NCBI GenBank assembly: GCA_920105625.2
Contig: OV050033.1
Span: 110,073,700-110,137,699 of the forward strand
Length of the DNA: 64,000 bases
Reading direction: 5' to 3'
From: Clusia tigrina
Lineage: Eukaryota > Arthropoda > Insecta > Diptera > Clusiidae
In this document: positions 10,781 through 23,460 of the stretch, piece by piece
Position numbering within the stretch: the first letter of the stretch is position 1
Layout of the letters: every line of letters begins with the position of its first letter
The notes under the pieces: model-generated
Databases searched by the model: none
Seen by the model: the letters and a program-made list of their open reading frames with translations, nothing else
What the model was told of the DNA's origin: nothing
Program-made: the position numbers and the translations under genes

Positions 10781-13700
10781 GACTCCCAAATCAAACACTG
10801 ATTAAACTTCAAATGGTCCTAACTTCTATACGGTACGTCCTACACCTATCAAAGTTTGCAACATACAGATGCTTATAACTTTTTACTGGAGCGTCATAAA
10901 ACCTTGAAATTTTGTAACAATAAAGTACTCGAGCCTCTTGTCAATTTAAGCTATCGCTCAAAGCTTTGCTACCCTTGAGTCCCAAATCAAACACTAATAA
11001 AACTTTAAATGGCCCTAACTACTATACGGTACGTCCTACACCTATCAAAGTTTGCAACATACAAATGTTTGTAACTTTTTACTGGAGCGTCATAAAACCT
11101 TGAAATCTTGTAACAATAAAGTACTCGAGCCTCTTGCCAATTTAAGCTATCGCTCAAAGTTATGCTACCCTTGAGTCAAAATCAATCACTGATAAAACTT
11201 CAAATGGCCCTAACTTCTATACGGTACGTCCTACACCTATCAAAGTTTGCAACATACAAATGCTTGTAACTTTTTACTGAAGCGGTATAAAACCTTAAAA
11301 TTTTGTAAAAATAAAGTACTCGAGCCTCTTGTCAACTTAAGCTATCGCTTAAAGCTATGCTACCCTTGAATCCCAAATCAAACGCTGATAAAACTTCAAA
11401 TGGTCCTAACTTCTATACGGTACGTCCTACACCTATCAAAGTTTGCAACATACAGATGCTTATAACTTTTTACTGGAGCGTCATAAAACCTTGAAATTTT
11501 GTAACAATAAAGTACTCGTGCCTCTTGTCAATTTAAGCTATCACTCAAAGCTATGCTACCCTTGAGTCCCAAATAATACACTGATAAAATTTAAAATGGC
11601 CCTAACTTCTACACGGTACGTCTTACATCTATCAAAGTTTGCAACATACAGATGCTTATAGCTTTTTACTGGAGCGTCATAAAACCTTGAAATTTTGTAA
11701 CAATAAAATACTCGATCCTCTTGTCAATTTAAGCTATCGCTCTTAGCTTGAGTCCCAAATCAAACACTGATAAAACTTCAAATGGCCTTAACTTCTATAC
11801 GGTACGTCCTACACCTAACAAAGTTTGCAACCTACTAATGCTTGTAACTCTTTACTGCAGCGTCATAAAACCTTGAAATTTTGTAACAATAAAGTACTCG
11901 AGCCTCTTGTCAATTTAAGCTATCGCTCAAAGCTTTGCTACCCTTGAGTCCCAAATCAAACACTGATAAAACTTCAAATGGCCCTAACTTCTATACGGTA
12001 CGTCCTACACCTATCAAAGTTTGCAACATACAAATGCTTGTAACTTTTTACTGGAGCGTCATAAAACCTTGAAATTTTGTAACAATAAAGTACTCGAGCC
12101 TCTTGTCAATTTAAGCTATCGCTCAAAGCTATGGTACCCTTGAGTCCCAAATCAAACACTGATAAAACTTCAAATGGCCCTAACTTCTATACGGTACGTC
12201 CTACCCCTATCAAAGTTTGCAACCTACAATTGCTTGTAACTTTTTACTGCAGCGTCATAAAACCTTGAAATTTTGTAACAATAAAGTACTCGAGCCTCTT
12301 GTAAATTTACGCTATCGCTCAAAGCTATGCTACCCTTGACTCCCAAATCAAACACTGATAAAACTTCAAATGGCCCTAACTTCTATACGGTACGTCCTAC
12401 ACCTAACAAAGTTTGCAACCTACTAATGCTTGTAACTCTTTACTGCAGCGTCATAAAACCTTGAAATTTTGTAACAATAAAGTACTCGAGCCTCTTGTCA
12501 ATTTAAGCTATCGCTCAAAGCTTTGCTACCCTTGAGTCCCAAATCAAACACTGATAAAACTTCAAATGGCCTTAACTTCTATACGGTACGTCCTACACCT
12601 ATCAAAGTTTGCAACATACAAATGCTTGTAACTTTTTACTGGAGCGTCATAAAACCTTGAAATTTTGTAACAATAAAGTACTCGAGCCTCTTGTCAATTT
12701 AAGCTATCGCTCAAAGCTATGGTACCCTTGAGTCCCAAATCAAACACTGATAAAACTTCAAATGGCCCTAACTTCTATACGGTACGTCCTACCCCTATCA
12801 AAGTTTGCAACCTACAATTGCTTGTAACTTTTTACTGCAGCGTCATAAAACCTTGAAATTTTGTAACAATAAAGTACTCGAGCCTCTTGTAAATTTAAGC
12901 TATCGCTCAAAGCTATGCTACCCTTGACTCCCAAATCAAACACTGATAAAACTTCAAACGGCCCTAACTTCTATACGGTACGTCCTACACCTATCAAAGT
13001 TTGCAACATACAGATGCTTATAACTTTTTACTGGAGCGTCATAAAACCTTGAAATTTTGTAACAATAAAGTACTCGAGCCTCTTGTCAATTTAAGCTATC
13101 GCTCAAAGCTATGCTACCCTTGAGTCCCAAATCAAATACTGATAAAACTTCAAATGGCCCTAACTTCTATACGGTACGTCCTACACCTATCAAAGTTTGC
13201 AACATACAAATGCTTGTAACTTTTTACTGCAGCGTCATAAAACCTTGAAATTTTGTAACAATAAAGTACTAGAGCCTCTTGTAAATTTAAGCTATCGCTC
13301 AAAGCTATGCTACCCTTGACTCCCAAATCAAACACTGATAAAACTTCAAACGGCCCTAACTTCTATACGGTACGTCCTACACCTATCAAAGTTTACAACA
13401 TACAGATGCTTATAACTTTTTACTGGAGCGTCATAAAACCTTGAAATTTTGTAACAATAAAGTACTCGAGCCTCTTGTCAATTTAAGCTATGGCTCAAAG
13501 CTATGCTACACTTGAGTCCCAAATCAAACACTGATAAAACTTCAAATGGCCCTAACTTCTATACGCTACGTCCTACATCTATCAAAGTTTGCAACATACA
13601 AATGCTTGTAACTTTTTACTAGAGCGTCATAAAACCTTGAAATTTTGTAACAATAAAGTACTCGAGCCTCTTGTCAACTTAAGCTATGGCTCAAAGCTTT

Positions 13701-14100
13701 GCTACATTTGAGTCCCAAATCAAACGCTGATAAAACTTAAAATGGCCCTAACTTCTATACGGTACGTCCTACACCTATCAAAGTTTGCAACATACAAATG
13801 CTTGTAACTGTTTACTGGAGCGTCATAACACCTTGAAATTTGTAACAATAAAGTACTCGAGCCTCTTGTCAATTTAAGCTATCGCTCAAAGCTATGCTAC
13901 CCTTGAGTCCCAAATCAAACACTGATAAAACTTCAAATGGCCCCAGCTTATATACGGAACGTCCTACACCTATCAAAGTTTGCAACATACAAATGCTTGT
14001 CTCTCTTTACCGGAGCATCATAAAACCTTGAAATTTTGTAACAATAAAGTACTCGAGCCTCTTGTCAATTGAAGCTATCGCTCAAAGCTATGCTACCCTT
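10781..14100 (+). repeat. 17-monomer tandem duplication, copy 1 (3,320 bp)
   Basis: Matches the following 3,320 bp throughout. Markers include GTGCCT at 11,518, GATCCT at 11,714, GTCAAAATCAATCACTG near 11,175, ACTGAAGCGGTAT near 11,275, ATACGCTACG near 13,561 and TCTCTCTTTACCGG near 14,000. Seventeen monomers at 196 bp would be 3,332; the 12-bp shortfall is a 10-bp-deleted monomer plus single-base losses. By eye I saw five differences from copy 2, at 10,803, 13,492, 13,510, 13,739 and 13,821. Confidence 0.93.
11760..12935 (+). repeat. Nested 3-monomer tandem duplication (2 x 588 bp)
   Basis: The run ACCTAACAAAG / CTACTAATG / CTCTTTACTGCAG, then a CTTTGCTACCC monomer, then a CTATGGTACCC monomer, occurs twice at an offset of exactly 588 bp (CAACCTACTAATG at 11,828 and 12,416). 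Its second copy starts from a GTAAATTTACGC head instead of the 10-bp-deleted GATCCT head. This shows a crossover inside the monomer head. It lies wholly within the 3,320-bp unit. Confidence 0.88.
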
Positions 14101-17100
14101 GACTCCCAAATCAAACACTGATAAAACTTCAAATGGTCCTAACTTCTATACGGTACGTCCTACACCTATCAAAGTTTGCAACATACAGATGCTTATAACT
14201 TTTTACTGGAGCGTCATAAAACCTTGAAATTTTGTAACAATAAAGTACTCGAGCCTCTTGTCAATTTAAGCTATCGCTCAAAGCTTTGCTACCCTTGAGT
14301 CCCAAATCAAACACTAATAAAACTTTAAATGGCCCTAACTACTATACGGTACGTCCTACACCTATCAAAGTTTGCAACATACAAATGTTTGTAACTTTTT
14401 ACTGGAGCGTCATAAAACCTTGAAATCTTGTAACAATAAAGTACTCGAGCCTCTTGCCAATTTAAGCTATCGCTCAAAGTTATGCTACCCTTGAGTCAAA
14501 ATCAATCACTGATAAAACTTCAAATGGCCCTAACTTCTATACGGTACGTCCTACACCTATCAAAGTTTGCAACATACAAATGCTTGTAACTTTTTACTGA
14601 AGCGGTATAAAACCTTAAAATTTTGTAAAAATAAAGTACTCGAGCCTCTTGTCAACTTAAGCTATCGCTTAAAGCTATGCTACCCTTGAATCCCAAATCA
14701 AACGCTGATAAAACTTCAAATGGTCCTAACTTCTATACGGTACGTCCTACACCTATCAAAGTTTGCAACATACAGATGCTTATAACTTTTTACTGGAGCG
14801 TCATAAAACCTTGAAATTTTGTAACAATAAAGTACTCGTGCCTCTTGTCAATTTAAGCTATCACTCAAAGCTATGCTACCCTTGAGTCCCAAATAATACA
14901 CTGATAAAATTTAAAATGGCCCTAACTTCTACACGGTACGTCTTACATCTATCAAAGTTTGCAACATACAGATGCTTATAGCTTTTTACTGGAGCGTCAT
15001 AAAACCTTGAAATTTTGTAACAATAAAATACTCGATCCTCTTGTCAATTTAAGCTATCGCTCTTAGCTTGAGTCCCAAATCAAACACTGATAAAACTTCA
15101 AATGGCCTTAACTTCTATACGGTACGTCCTACACCTAACAAAGTTTGCAACCTACTAATGCTTGTAACTCTTTACTGCAGCGTCATAAAACCTTGAAATT
15201 TTGTAACAATAAAGTACTCGAGCCTCTTGTCAATTTAAGCTATCGCTCAAAGCTTTGCTACCCTTGAGTCCCAAATCAAACACTGATAAAACTTCAAATG
15301 GCCCTAACTTCTATACGGTACGTCCTACACCTATCAAAGTTTGCAACATACAAATGCTTGTAACTTTTTACTGGAGCGTCATAAAACCTTGAAATTTTGT
15401 AACAATAAAGTACTCGAGCCTCTTGTCAATTTAAGCTATCGCTCAAAGCTATGGTACCCTTGAGTCCCAAATCAAACACTGATAAAACTTCAAATGGCCC
15501 TAACTTCTATACGGTACGTCCTACCCCTATCAAAGTTTGCAACCTACAATTGCTTGTAACTTTTTACTGCAGCGTCATAAAACCTTGAAATTTTGTAACA
15601 ATAAAGTACTCGAGCCTCTTGTAAATTTACGCTATCGCTCAAAGCTATGCTACCCTTGACTCCCAAATCAAACACTGATAAAACTTCAAATGGCCCTAAC
15701 TTCTATACGGTACGTCCTACACCTAACAAAGTTTGCAACCTACTAATGCTTGTAACTCTTTACTGCAGCGTCATAAAACCTTGAAATTTTGTAACAATAA
15801 AGTACTCGAGCCTCTTGTCAATTTAAGCTATCGCTCAAAGCTTTGCTACCCTTGAGTCCCAAATCAAACACTGATAAAACTTCAAATGGCCTTAACTTCT
15901 ATACGGTACGTCCTACACCTATCAAAGTTTGCAACATACAAATGCTTGTAACTTTTTACTGGAGCGTCATAAAACCTTGAAATTTTGTAACAATAAAGTA
16001 CTCGAGCCTCTTGTCAATTTAAGCTATCGCTCAAAGCTATGGTACCCTTGAGTCCCAAATCAAACACTGATAAAACTTCAAATGGCCCTAACTTCTATAC
16101 GGTACGTCCTACCCCTATCAAAGTTTGCAACCTACAATTGCTTGTAACTTTTTACTGCAGCGTCATAAAACCTTGAAATTTTGTAACAATAAAGTACTCG
16201 AGCCTCTTGTAAATTTAAGCTATCGCTCAAAGCTATGCTACCCTTGACTCCCAAATCAAACACTGATAAAACTTCAAACGGCCCTAACTTCTATACGGTA
16301 CGTCCTACACCTATCAAAGTTTGCAACATACAGATGCTTATAACTTTTTACTGGAGCGTCATAAAACCTTGAAATTTTGTAACAATAAAGTACTCGAGCC
16401 TCTTGTCAATTTAAGCTATCGCTCAAAGCTATGCTACCCTTGAGTCCCAAATCAAATACTGATAAAACTTCAAATGGCCCTAACTTCTATACGGTACGTC
16501 CTACACCTATCAAAGTTTGCAACATACAAATGCTTGTAACTTTTTACTGCAGCGTCATAAAACCTTGAAATTTTGTAACAATAAAGTACTAGAGCCTCTT
16601 GTAAATTTAAGCTATCGCTCAAAGCTATGCTACCCTTGACTCCCAAATCAAACACTGATAAAACTTCAAACGGCCCTAACTTCTATACGGTACGTCCTAC
16701 ACCTATCAAAGTTTACAACATACAGATGCTTATAACTTTTTACTGGAGCGTCATAAAACCTTGAAATTTTGTAACAATAAAGTACTCGAGCCTCTTGTCA
16801 ATTTAAGCTATCGCTCAAAGCTATGCTACCCTTGAGTCCCAAATCAAACACTGATAAAACTTCAAATGGCCCTAACTTCTATACGCTACGTCCTACATCT
16901 ATCAAAGTTTGCAACATACAAATGCTTGTAACTTTTTACTAGAGCGTCATAAAACCTTGAAATTTTGTAACAATAAAGTACTCGAGCCTCTTGTCAACTT
17001 AAGCTATGGCTCAAAGCTTTGCTACATTTGAGTCCCAAATCAAACGCTGATAAAACTTTAAATGGCCCTAACTTCTATACGGTACGTCCTACACCTATCA

Positions 17101-17420
17101 AAGTTTGCAACATACAAATGCTTGTAACTGTTTACTGGAGAGTCATAACACCTTGAAATTTGTAACAATAAAGTACTCGAGCCTCTTGTCAATTTAAGCT
17201 ATCGCTCAAAGCTATGCTACCCTTGAGTCCCAAATCAAACACTGATAAAACTTCAAATGGCCCCAGCTTATATACGGAACGTCCTACACCTATCAAAGTT
17301 TGCAACATACAAATGCTTGTCTCTCTTTACCGGAGCATCATAAAACCTTGAAATTTTGTAACAATAAAGTACTCGAGCCTCTTGTCAATTGAAGCTATCG
17401 CTCAAAGCTATGCTACCCTT
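14101..17420 (+). repeat. 17-monomer tandem duplication, copy 2 (3,320 bp)
   Basis: Follows copy 1 directly. The join lies between about 14,078 and 14,101, where a GAAGCT head (the end of copy 1) is fused in register to a GACTCCC body (the start of the unit). Markers are GTGCCT at 14,838, GATCCT at 15,034 and TCTCTCTTTACCGG near 17,320. After about 17,420 the two copies' right neighbours differ (GACTCC versus GAGTCC, then CTGTAAGGTGCG). Confidence 0.93.
15080..16255 (+). repeat. Nested 3-monomer duplication in the second 3,320-bp copy
   Basis: The same 2 x 588-bp structure, 3,320 bp to the right of the first. The two pairs look identical by eye. Its presence in both large copies means that the 588-bp duplication came before the 3,320-bp one. 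Confidence 0.88.
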
Positions 17421-17579
17421 GAGTCCCAAATCAAACACTGATAAAACTTCAAATGGCCCTAACTTCTGTAAGGTGCGTCCTACACCTATCAAAGTTTGCA
17501 ACATACAAATGCTTGTAACTTTTTACTGGAGCGTCATAAAACCTTGAAATTTGTAACAATAAAGTATTCGAGCCTCTTG
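17421..17579 (+). repeat. Short monomer link between large blocks
   Basis: Less than one monomer length. It carries CTGTAAGGTGCGTCC and ends in TATTCGAGCC, a junction variant that loses both the ScaI-type and XhoI-type sites. It is ordinary satellite sequence with no clear partner block. Confidence 0.6.
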
Positions 17580-18945
17580 TCAATTTAAGCTATCGCTCAA
17601 AGCTATGCTACCCTTGAGTCCCAAATCAAACACTGATAAAACTTCAAATGGCCCTAACTTCTGTACGGTACGTCCAACCCCTATCAAAGTTTGCAACCTA
17701 CAATTGCTTGTAACTTTTTACTGCAGCGTCATAAAACCTTGAAATTTTGTAACAATAAAGTACTCGAGCCTCTACTAAATTTAAGCTATCGCTCAAAGCT
17801 ATGCTACCCTTGACTCCCAAATCAAACACTGATAAAACCTCAAACGGCCCTAACTTCTATACGGTACTTCCTACACCTATCAAAGTTTGCAACATACAGA
17901 TGCTTATAACTTTTTACTGGAGGGTCATAAAACCTTGAAATTTTGTAACAATAAAGTACTCGAGCCTCTTGTCAATTTAAGCTATCGCTCAAAGCTATGC
18001 TACCCTTGAGTCCCAAATCAAACACTGATAAAACTTCAAATGGCCCTAACTTCTATACGCTACGTCCTACATCTATCAAAGTTTGCAACATACAAATGCT
18101 TGTAACTTTTTACTAGAGCGTCATAAAACCTTGAAATTTTGTAACAATAAAGTACTCGAGCCTCTTGTCAACTTAAGCTATGGCTCAAAGCTTTGCTACA
18201 TTTGAGTCCCAAATCAAACGCTGATAAAACTTTAAATGGCCCTAACTTCTATACGGTACGTTCTACACCTATCAAAGTTTGCAACATACAAATGCTTGTT
18301 ACTGTTTACTGGAGCGTCATAACACCTTGAAATTTGTAACAATAAAGTACTCGAGCCTCTTGTCAATTTAAGCTATCGCTCAAAGCTATGCTACCCTTGA
18401 GTCCCAAATCAAACACTGATAAAACTTCAAATGGCCCTAGCTTATATACGGAACGTCCTACACCTATCAAAGTTTGCAACATACAAATGCTTGTCTCTCT
18501 TTACTGGAGCTTCATAAAACCTTGAAATTTTGTAACAATAAAGTACTCGAGCCTCTTGTCAATTGAAGCTATCGCTCAAAGCTTTGCTACATTTGAGTCC
18601 CAAATCAAACGCTGATAAAACTTCAAATGGCCCTAACTTCTATACGGTACGTCCTACCAATATCAAAGTTTGCAACCTACAATTGCTTGTAACTTTTTAC
18701 TGCAGCGTCATATAACCTTGAAATTTTGTAACAATAAAGTACTCGAGCCTCTTGTAAATTTAAGCAATCGCTCAAAGCTATGCTACCCTTGACTCCCAAA
18801 TCAAACACTGATAAAACTTCAAATGGCCCTAACTTCTATACGGTACGTCCTACACCTATCAAAGTTTGCAACATACAGAAGCTTATAACTTTTTACTGGA
18901 GCGTCATAAAACCTTGAAATTTTGTAACAATAAAGTATTCGAGCC
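17580..18945 (+). repeat. 1.4-kb block, copy 1 of a dispersed duplication (offset 7,621 bp)
   Basis: Matches 25,201-26,566 in order. Shared rare markers are CTGTACGGTACGTCCAACC, CTCTACTAAATTTAAG (17,771 and 25,392), CGGTACTTCC, GAGGGTC, ATACGCTACG (18,056 and 25,677), ACGTTCTACACC, CTTATATACGGAAC, CCAATATC and CAGAAGCTTATAAC. The match ends where this copy has GTAAATTT and the partner has GTCAATTT, near 18,950. Confidence 0.88.
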
Positions 18946-19680
18946 TCTTGTAAATTTAAGCTATCGCTCAAAGCTATGCTACCCTTGACTCCCAAATCAA
19001 ACACTGATACAACTTCAAATGGCCCTAACTTCTATACGGTACGTCCTACACCTATCAAAGTTTGCAACATACAGATGCTTATAACTTTTTACTGGAGCGT
19101 CATAAAACCTTGAAATTTTGTAACAATAAAGTACTCGTGCCTCTTGTCAATTTAAGCTATCACTCAAAGCTATGCTACCCTTGAGTCCCAAATAATACAC
19201 TGATAAAATTTAAAATGGCCCTAACTTCTACACGGTACGTCTTACATCTATCAAAATTTGCAACATACAAATGCTTGTAACTTTTTACTGGAGCGTCATA
19301 AAACCTTGAAATTTTGTAACAATAAAGTACTCGAGCCTCTTGTCAATTTAAGCTTTCGCTCAAAGTTATGCTACCCTTGAGTCCCAAATCAAACACTGAT
19401 AAAACTTCAAATGGCCCTAACTTCTATACGGTACGTCCTACACCTATCAAAGTTTGCAACATACAGATGCTTATAACTTTTTACTGGAGCGTCATAAAAC
19501 CTTGAAATTTTGTAACAATAAAGTACTCGAGCCGCTTGTCAATTTAAACTATCGCTCAAAGCTATGCTACTCTTGAGTCCCAAATCAAACACTGATAAAA
19601 CTTTAAATGGCCCTAACTTCTATACGGTACGTCCTACACCTATCAAAGTTTGCAACTTACAAATGCTTGTAACTTTTTAC
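18946..19680 (+). repeat. 0.7-kb block, copy 1 of a dispersed duplication (offset 23,471 bp)
   Basis: Matches 42,416-43,151. Shared rare features are GATACAACTTC, the GTGCCT monomer (19,137 and 42,608), GCTTTCGCTCAAAGTTATG, the GAGCCGCTTG head (19,529 and 43,000) and TGCAACTTACAAATG. Only two or three base differences were seen. To its right, this copy has GGGAGTGTC while the partner has GGAGCGTCACAAATCC. Confidence 0.85.
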
Positions 19681-20980
19681 GGGAGTGTCATAAAACCTTG
19701 AAATTGTGTAACAATAAAATACTCGATCCTCTTGTCAATTTAAACTATCGCTCTTAGCTTGAGTCCCAAATCAAACACTGATAAAACTTCAAATGGCCTT
19801 AACTTCTATACGGTACGTCCTACACCTAAGAAAGTTTGCAACCTACTAATGCTTGTAACTCTTTACTGCAGCGTCATAAAACCTTGAAATTTTGTAACAA
19901 TAAAGTACTCGAGCCTCTTGTCAATTTAAGCTATCGCTCAAAGCTTTGCTACCCTTGAGTCCCAAATCAAACACTGATAAAACTTCAAATGGCCCTAACT
20001 GCTATACGGTACGTCCTACACCTATCAAAGTTTGCAACATACAAATGCTTGTAACTTTTTACTGGAGCGTCATAAAACCTTGAAATTTTGTAACAATAAA
20101 GTACTCGAGCCTCTTGTCAATTTAAGCTATCGCTCAAAGCTATGGTACCCTTGAGTCCCAAATCAAACACTGATAAAACTTCAAGTGGCCCTAACTTCTA
20201 TACGGTACGTCCTACCCCTATCAAAGTTTGCAACCTACAATTGCTTGTAACTTTTTACTGCAGCGTCATAAAACCTTGAAATTTTGTAACAATAAAGTAC
20301 TCGAGCCTCTTGTAAATTTAAGCTATCGCTCAAAGCTATGCTACTCTTGAGTCCCAAATCAAACACTGATAAAACTTTAAATGGCCCTAACTTCTATACG
20401 GTACGTCCTACACCTATCAAAGTTTGCAACATACAAATGCTTGTAACTTTTTACTGGAGCGTCACAAATCCTTGAAATTTTGTAACAATAAAGTACTCGA
20501 GCCTCTTGTCAATTTAAGCTATCGCTCAAAGCTATGCTACCCTTGAGTCCCAAATCAAACACTGATAAAACTTCAAATGGCCCTAACTTCTATACGGTAC
20601 GTCCTACACCTATCAAAGTTTGCAACATACAAATGCTTGTAACTTTTTACTGCAGCGTCATAAAACCTTGAAATTTTGTAACAATAAAGTACTAGAGCCT
20701 CTTGTAAATTTAAGCTATCGCTCAAAGCTATGCTACCCTTGACTCCCAAATCAAACACTGATAAAACTTCAAACGGCCCTAACTTCTATACGGTACGTCC
20801 TACACCTAACAAAGTTTGCAACATATGCTTATAACTTTTTACTGGAGCGTCATAAAACCTTGAAATTTTGTAACAATAAAGTACTCGAGCCTCTTGTCAA
20901 TTTAAGCTATCGCTCAAAGCTATGCTACCCTTGAGTCCCAAATCAAACACTGATAAAACTTCAAATGGCCCTAACTTCTA
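19681..20980 (+). repeat. Mosaic of mid-array monomers
   Basis: Contains a GATCCT 186-bp monomer (19,725), a CTATGGTACCC monomer (near 20,140), ACTACTCTTGAG monomers and a CTAGAG-junction monomer (near 20,690). Near 20,821 there is a 4-bp loss (CAACATATGCTT for CAACATACAGATGCTT), which also creates CATATG. No neat higher-order period is visible. Confidence 0.75.
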
Positions 20981-22320
20981 TACGCTACGTCCTACATCTA
21001 TCAAAGTTTGCAACATACAAATGCTTGTAACTTTTTACTAGAGATTCATAAAACCTTGAAATTTTGTAACAATAAAGTACTCGAGCCTCTTGTCAACTTA
21101 AGCTATGGCTCAAAGCTTTGCTACATTTGAGTCCCAAATCAAACGCTGATAAAACTTTAAATGGCCCTAACTTCTATACGGTACGTCCTACACCTATCAA
21201 AGTTTGCAACATACAAATGCTTGTAACTGTTTACTGGAGCGTCATAACACCTTGAAATTTGTAACAATAAAGTACTCGAGCCTCTTGTCAATTTAAGCTA
21301 TCGCTCAAAGCTATGCTACCCTTGAGTCCCAAATCAAACACTGATAAAACTTCAAATGGCCCTAGCTTATATACGGAACGTCCTACACCTATCAAAGTTT
21401 GCAAAATACAAATGCTTGTCTCTCTTTACTGGAGCATCATAAAACCTTGAAATTTTGTAACAATAAAGTACTCGAGCCTCTTGTCAATTGAAGCTATCGC
21501 TCAAAGCTATGCTACCCTTGAGTCCCAAATCAAACACTGATAAAACTTCAAATGGCCCTAACTTCTATACGGTGCGTCCTACACCTATCAAAGTTTGCAA
21601 CATACAAATGCTTGTAACTTTTTACTGGAGCGTCATAAAACCTTGAAATTTGTAACAATAAAGTACTCGAGCCTCTTGTCAATTTAAGCTATCGCTCAAA
21701 GCTATGCTACCCTTGAGTCCCAAATCAAACACTGATAGAACTTCAAATGGCCCTAACTTCTATACGGTACGTCCTACCAATATCAAAGTTTGCAACCTAC
21801 AATTGCTTGTAACTTTTTACTGCAGCGTCATATAACCTTGAAATTTTGTAACAATAAAGTACTCGAGCCTCTTGTAAATTTAAGCTATCGCTCAAAGCTA
21901 TGCTACCCTTGACTCCCAAATCAAACACTGATAAAACTTCAAATGGCCCTAACTTCTATACGGTACGTCCTACACCTATCAAAGTTTGCAACATACAGAA
22001 GCTTATAACTTTTTACTGGAGCGTCATAAAACCTTGAAATTTTGTAACAATAAAGTATTCGAGCCTCTTGTCAATTTAAGCTATCGCTCAAAACTATGCT
22101 ACCCTTGAGTCCCAAATCAAACACTGATAAAACTTCAAATGGCCCTAAATTTTATACGGTACGTCCTACCCCTATCAAAGTTTGCAACCTACAATTGCTT
22201 GTAACTTTTTACTGCAGCGTCATAAAACCTTGAAATTTTGTAACAATAAAGTACTCGAGCCTCTTGTAAATTTAAGCTATCGCTCAAAGCTATGCTACCC
22301 TTGACTCCCAAATCGAACAC
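20981..22320 (+). repeat. 1.3-1.4-kb block, partner of 41.1-42.5 kb
   Basis: Begins with the ATACGCTACG / CTAGAG monomer, then TATGGCTCAAAGCTTTG with CATAACACC, CTTATATACGGAAC with TCTCTC, a GAAGCT head with CGGTGCG, CCAATATC, and CAGAAGCTT with TATTCGAG. The same order occurs 20,127 bp to the right. The offset becomes 20,155 bp after the partner's 28-bp insertion. The block overlaps the start of the first 1,761-bp unit, whose CAAATCGAACACTG near 22,310 marks the end of the match. Confidence 0.82.
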
Positions 22321-23460
22321 TGATAAAACTTCAAATGGCCCTAACTTCTATACGGTACGTCCTACACCTATCAAAGTTTGCAACATACAGATGCTTATAA
22401 CTTTTTACTGGAGCGTCATAAAACCTTGAAATTTTGTAACAATAAAGTACTCGTGCCTCTTGTCAATTTAAGCTATCACTCAAAGCTATGCTACCCTTGA
22501 GTCCCAAATAATACACTGATAAAATTTAAAATGGCCCTAACTTCTACACGGTACGTCTTACATCTATCAAAATTTGCAACATACAAATGCTTGTAACTTT
22601 TTACTGGAGCGTCATAAAACCTTGAAATTTTGTAACAATAAAGTACTCGAGCCTCTTGTCAATTTAAGCTATCGCTCAAAGCTTTGCTACCTTTGAGTCC
22701 CAAATCAAACACTGATAAAACTTTAAATGGCCCTAACTTCTATGCGGTACGTCCTACACCTATCAAAGTTTGCAACATACAAATGCTTGTAACTTTTTAC
22801 TGGAGCGTCATAAAACCTTGAAATTTGTAAGAATAAAGTACTCGAGCCTCTTGCCAATTTAAGCTATCGCTCAAAGCTATGCTACCCTTGAGTCCCAAAT
22901 CAAACACTGATAAAACTTCAAATGGCCCTAACTTCTATACGGTACGTCCTACACCTATCAATGTTTGCAACATGCAAATGCTTGTAACTTTTTACTGGAG
23001 CGTCATAAAACCTTGAAATTTTGTAACAATAAAGTACTCGAGCCTCTTGTTAATTTAAGCTATCGCTCAAAGCTATGCTACCCTTGAGTCCCAAATCAAA
23101 CACTGATAAAACTTCAAATGGCCCTAACTTTTATACGGTACGTCCTACCCCTATCAAAGTTTGCAACCTACAAATGCTTGTAACTGTTTACTGGAGCGTC
23201 ATAAAACCTTGAAATTTGTAACAATAAAGTACTCGAGCCTCTTGTCAATTTAAGCTATCGCTCAAAGCTATGCTACCCTTGAGTCCCAAATCAAACACTG
23301 ATAAAACTTCAAATGGCCCTAACTTATATACGGAACGTCCTACACCTATCAAAGTTTGCAACATACAAATGCTTGTAACTCTTTACTGGAGCATCATAAA
23401 ACCTTGAATTTTGTAACAATAAAGTACTCGAGCCTGTTGTCAATTTAAGCTATCGCTCAA
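21700..23460 (+). repeat. 9-monomer tandem duplication, copy 1 (1,761 bp)
   Basis: Matches the next 1,761 bp almost perfectly. Markers are GATAGAAC (21,734), CCAATATC, CAGAAGCTT, CAAATCGAACACTG, GTGCCT (22,453), TATGCGGTACG (22,741) and CAATGTTTGCAACATGC. By eye I found a single base difference (CAAAACTATGC near 22,090 versus CAAAGCTATGC). The edges are uncertain within about 60 bp because of shared sequence. Confidence 0.92.
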
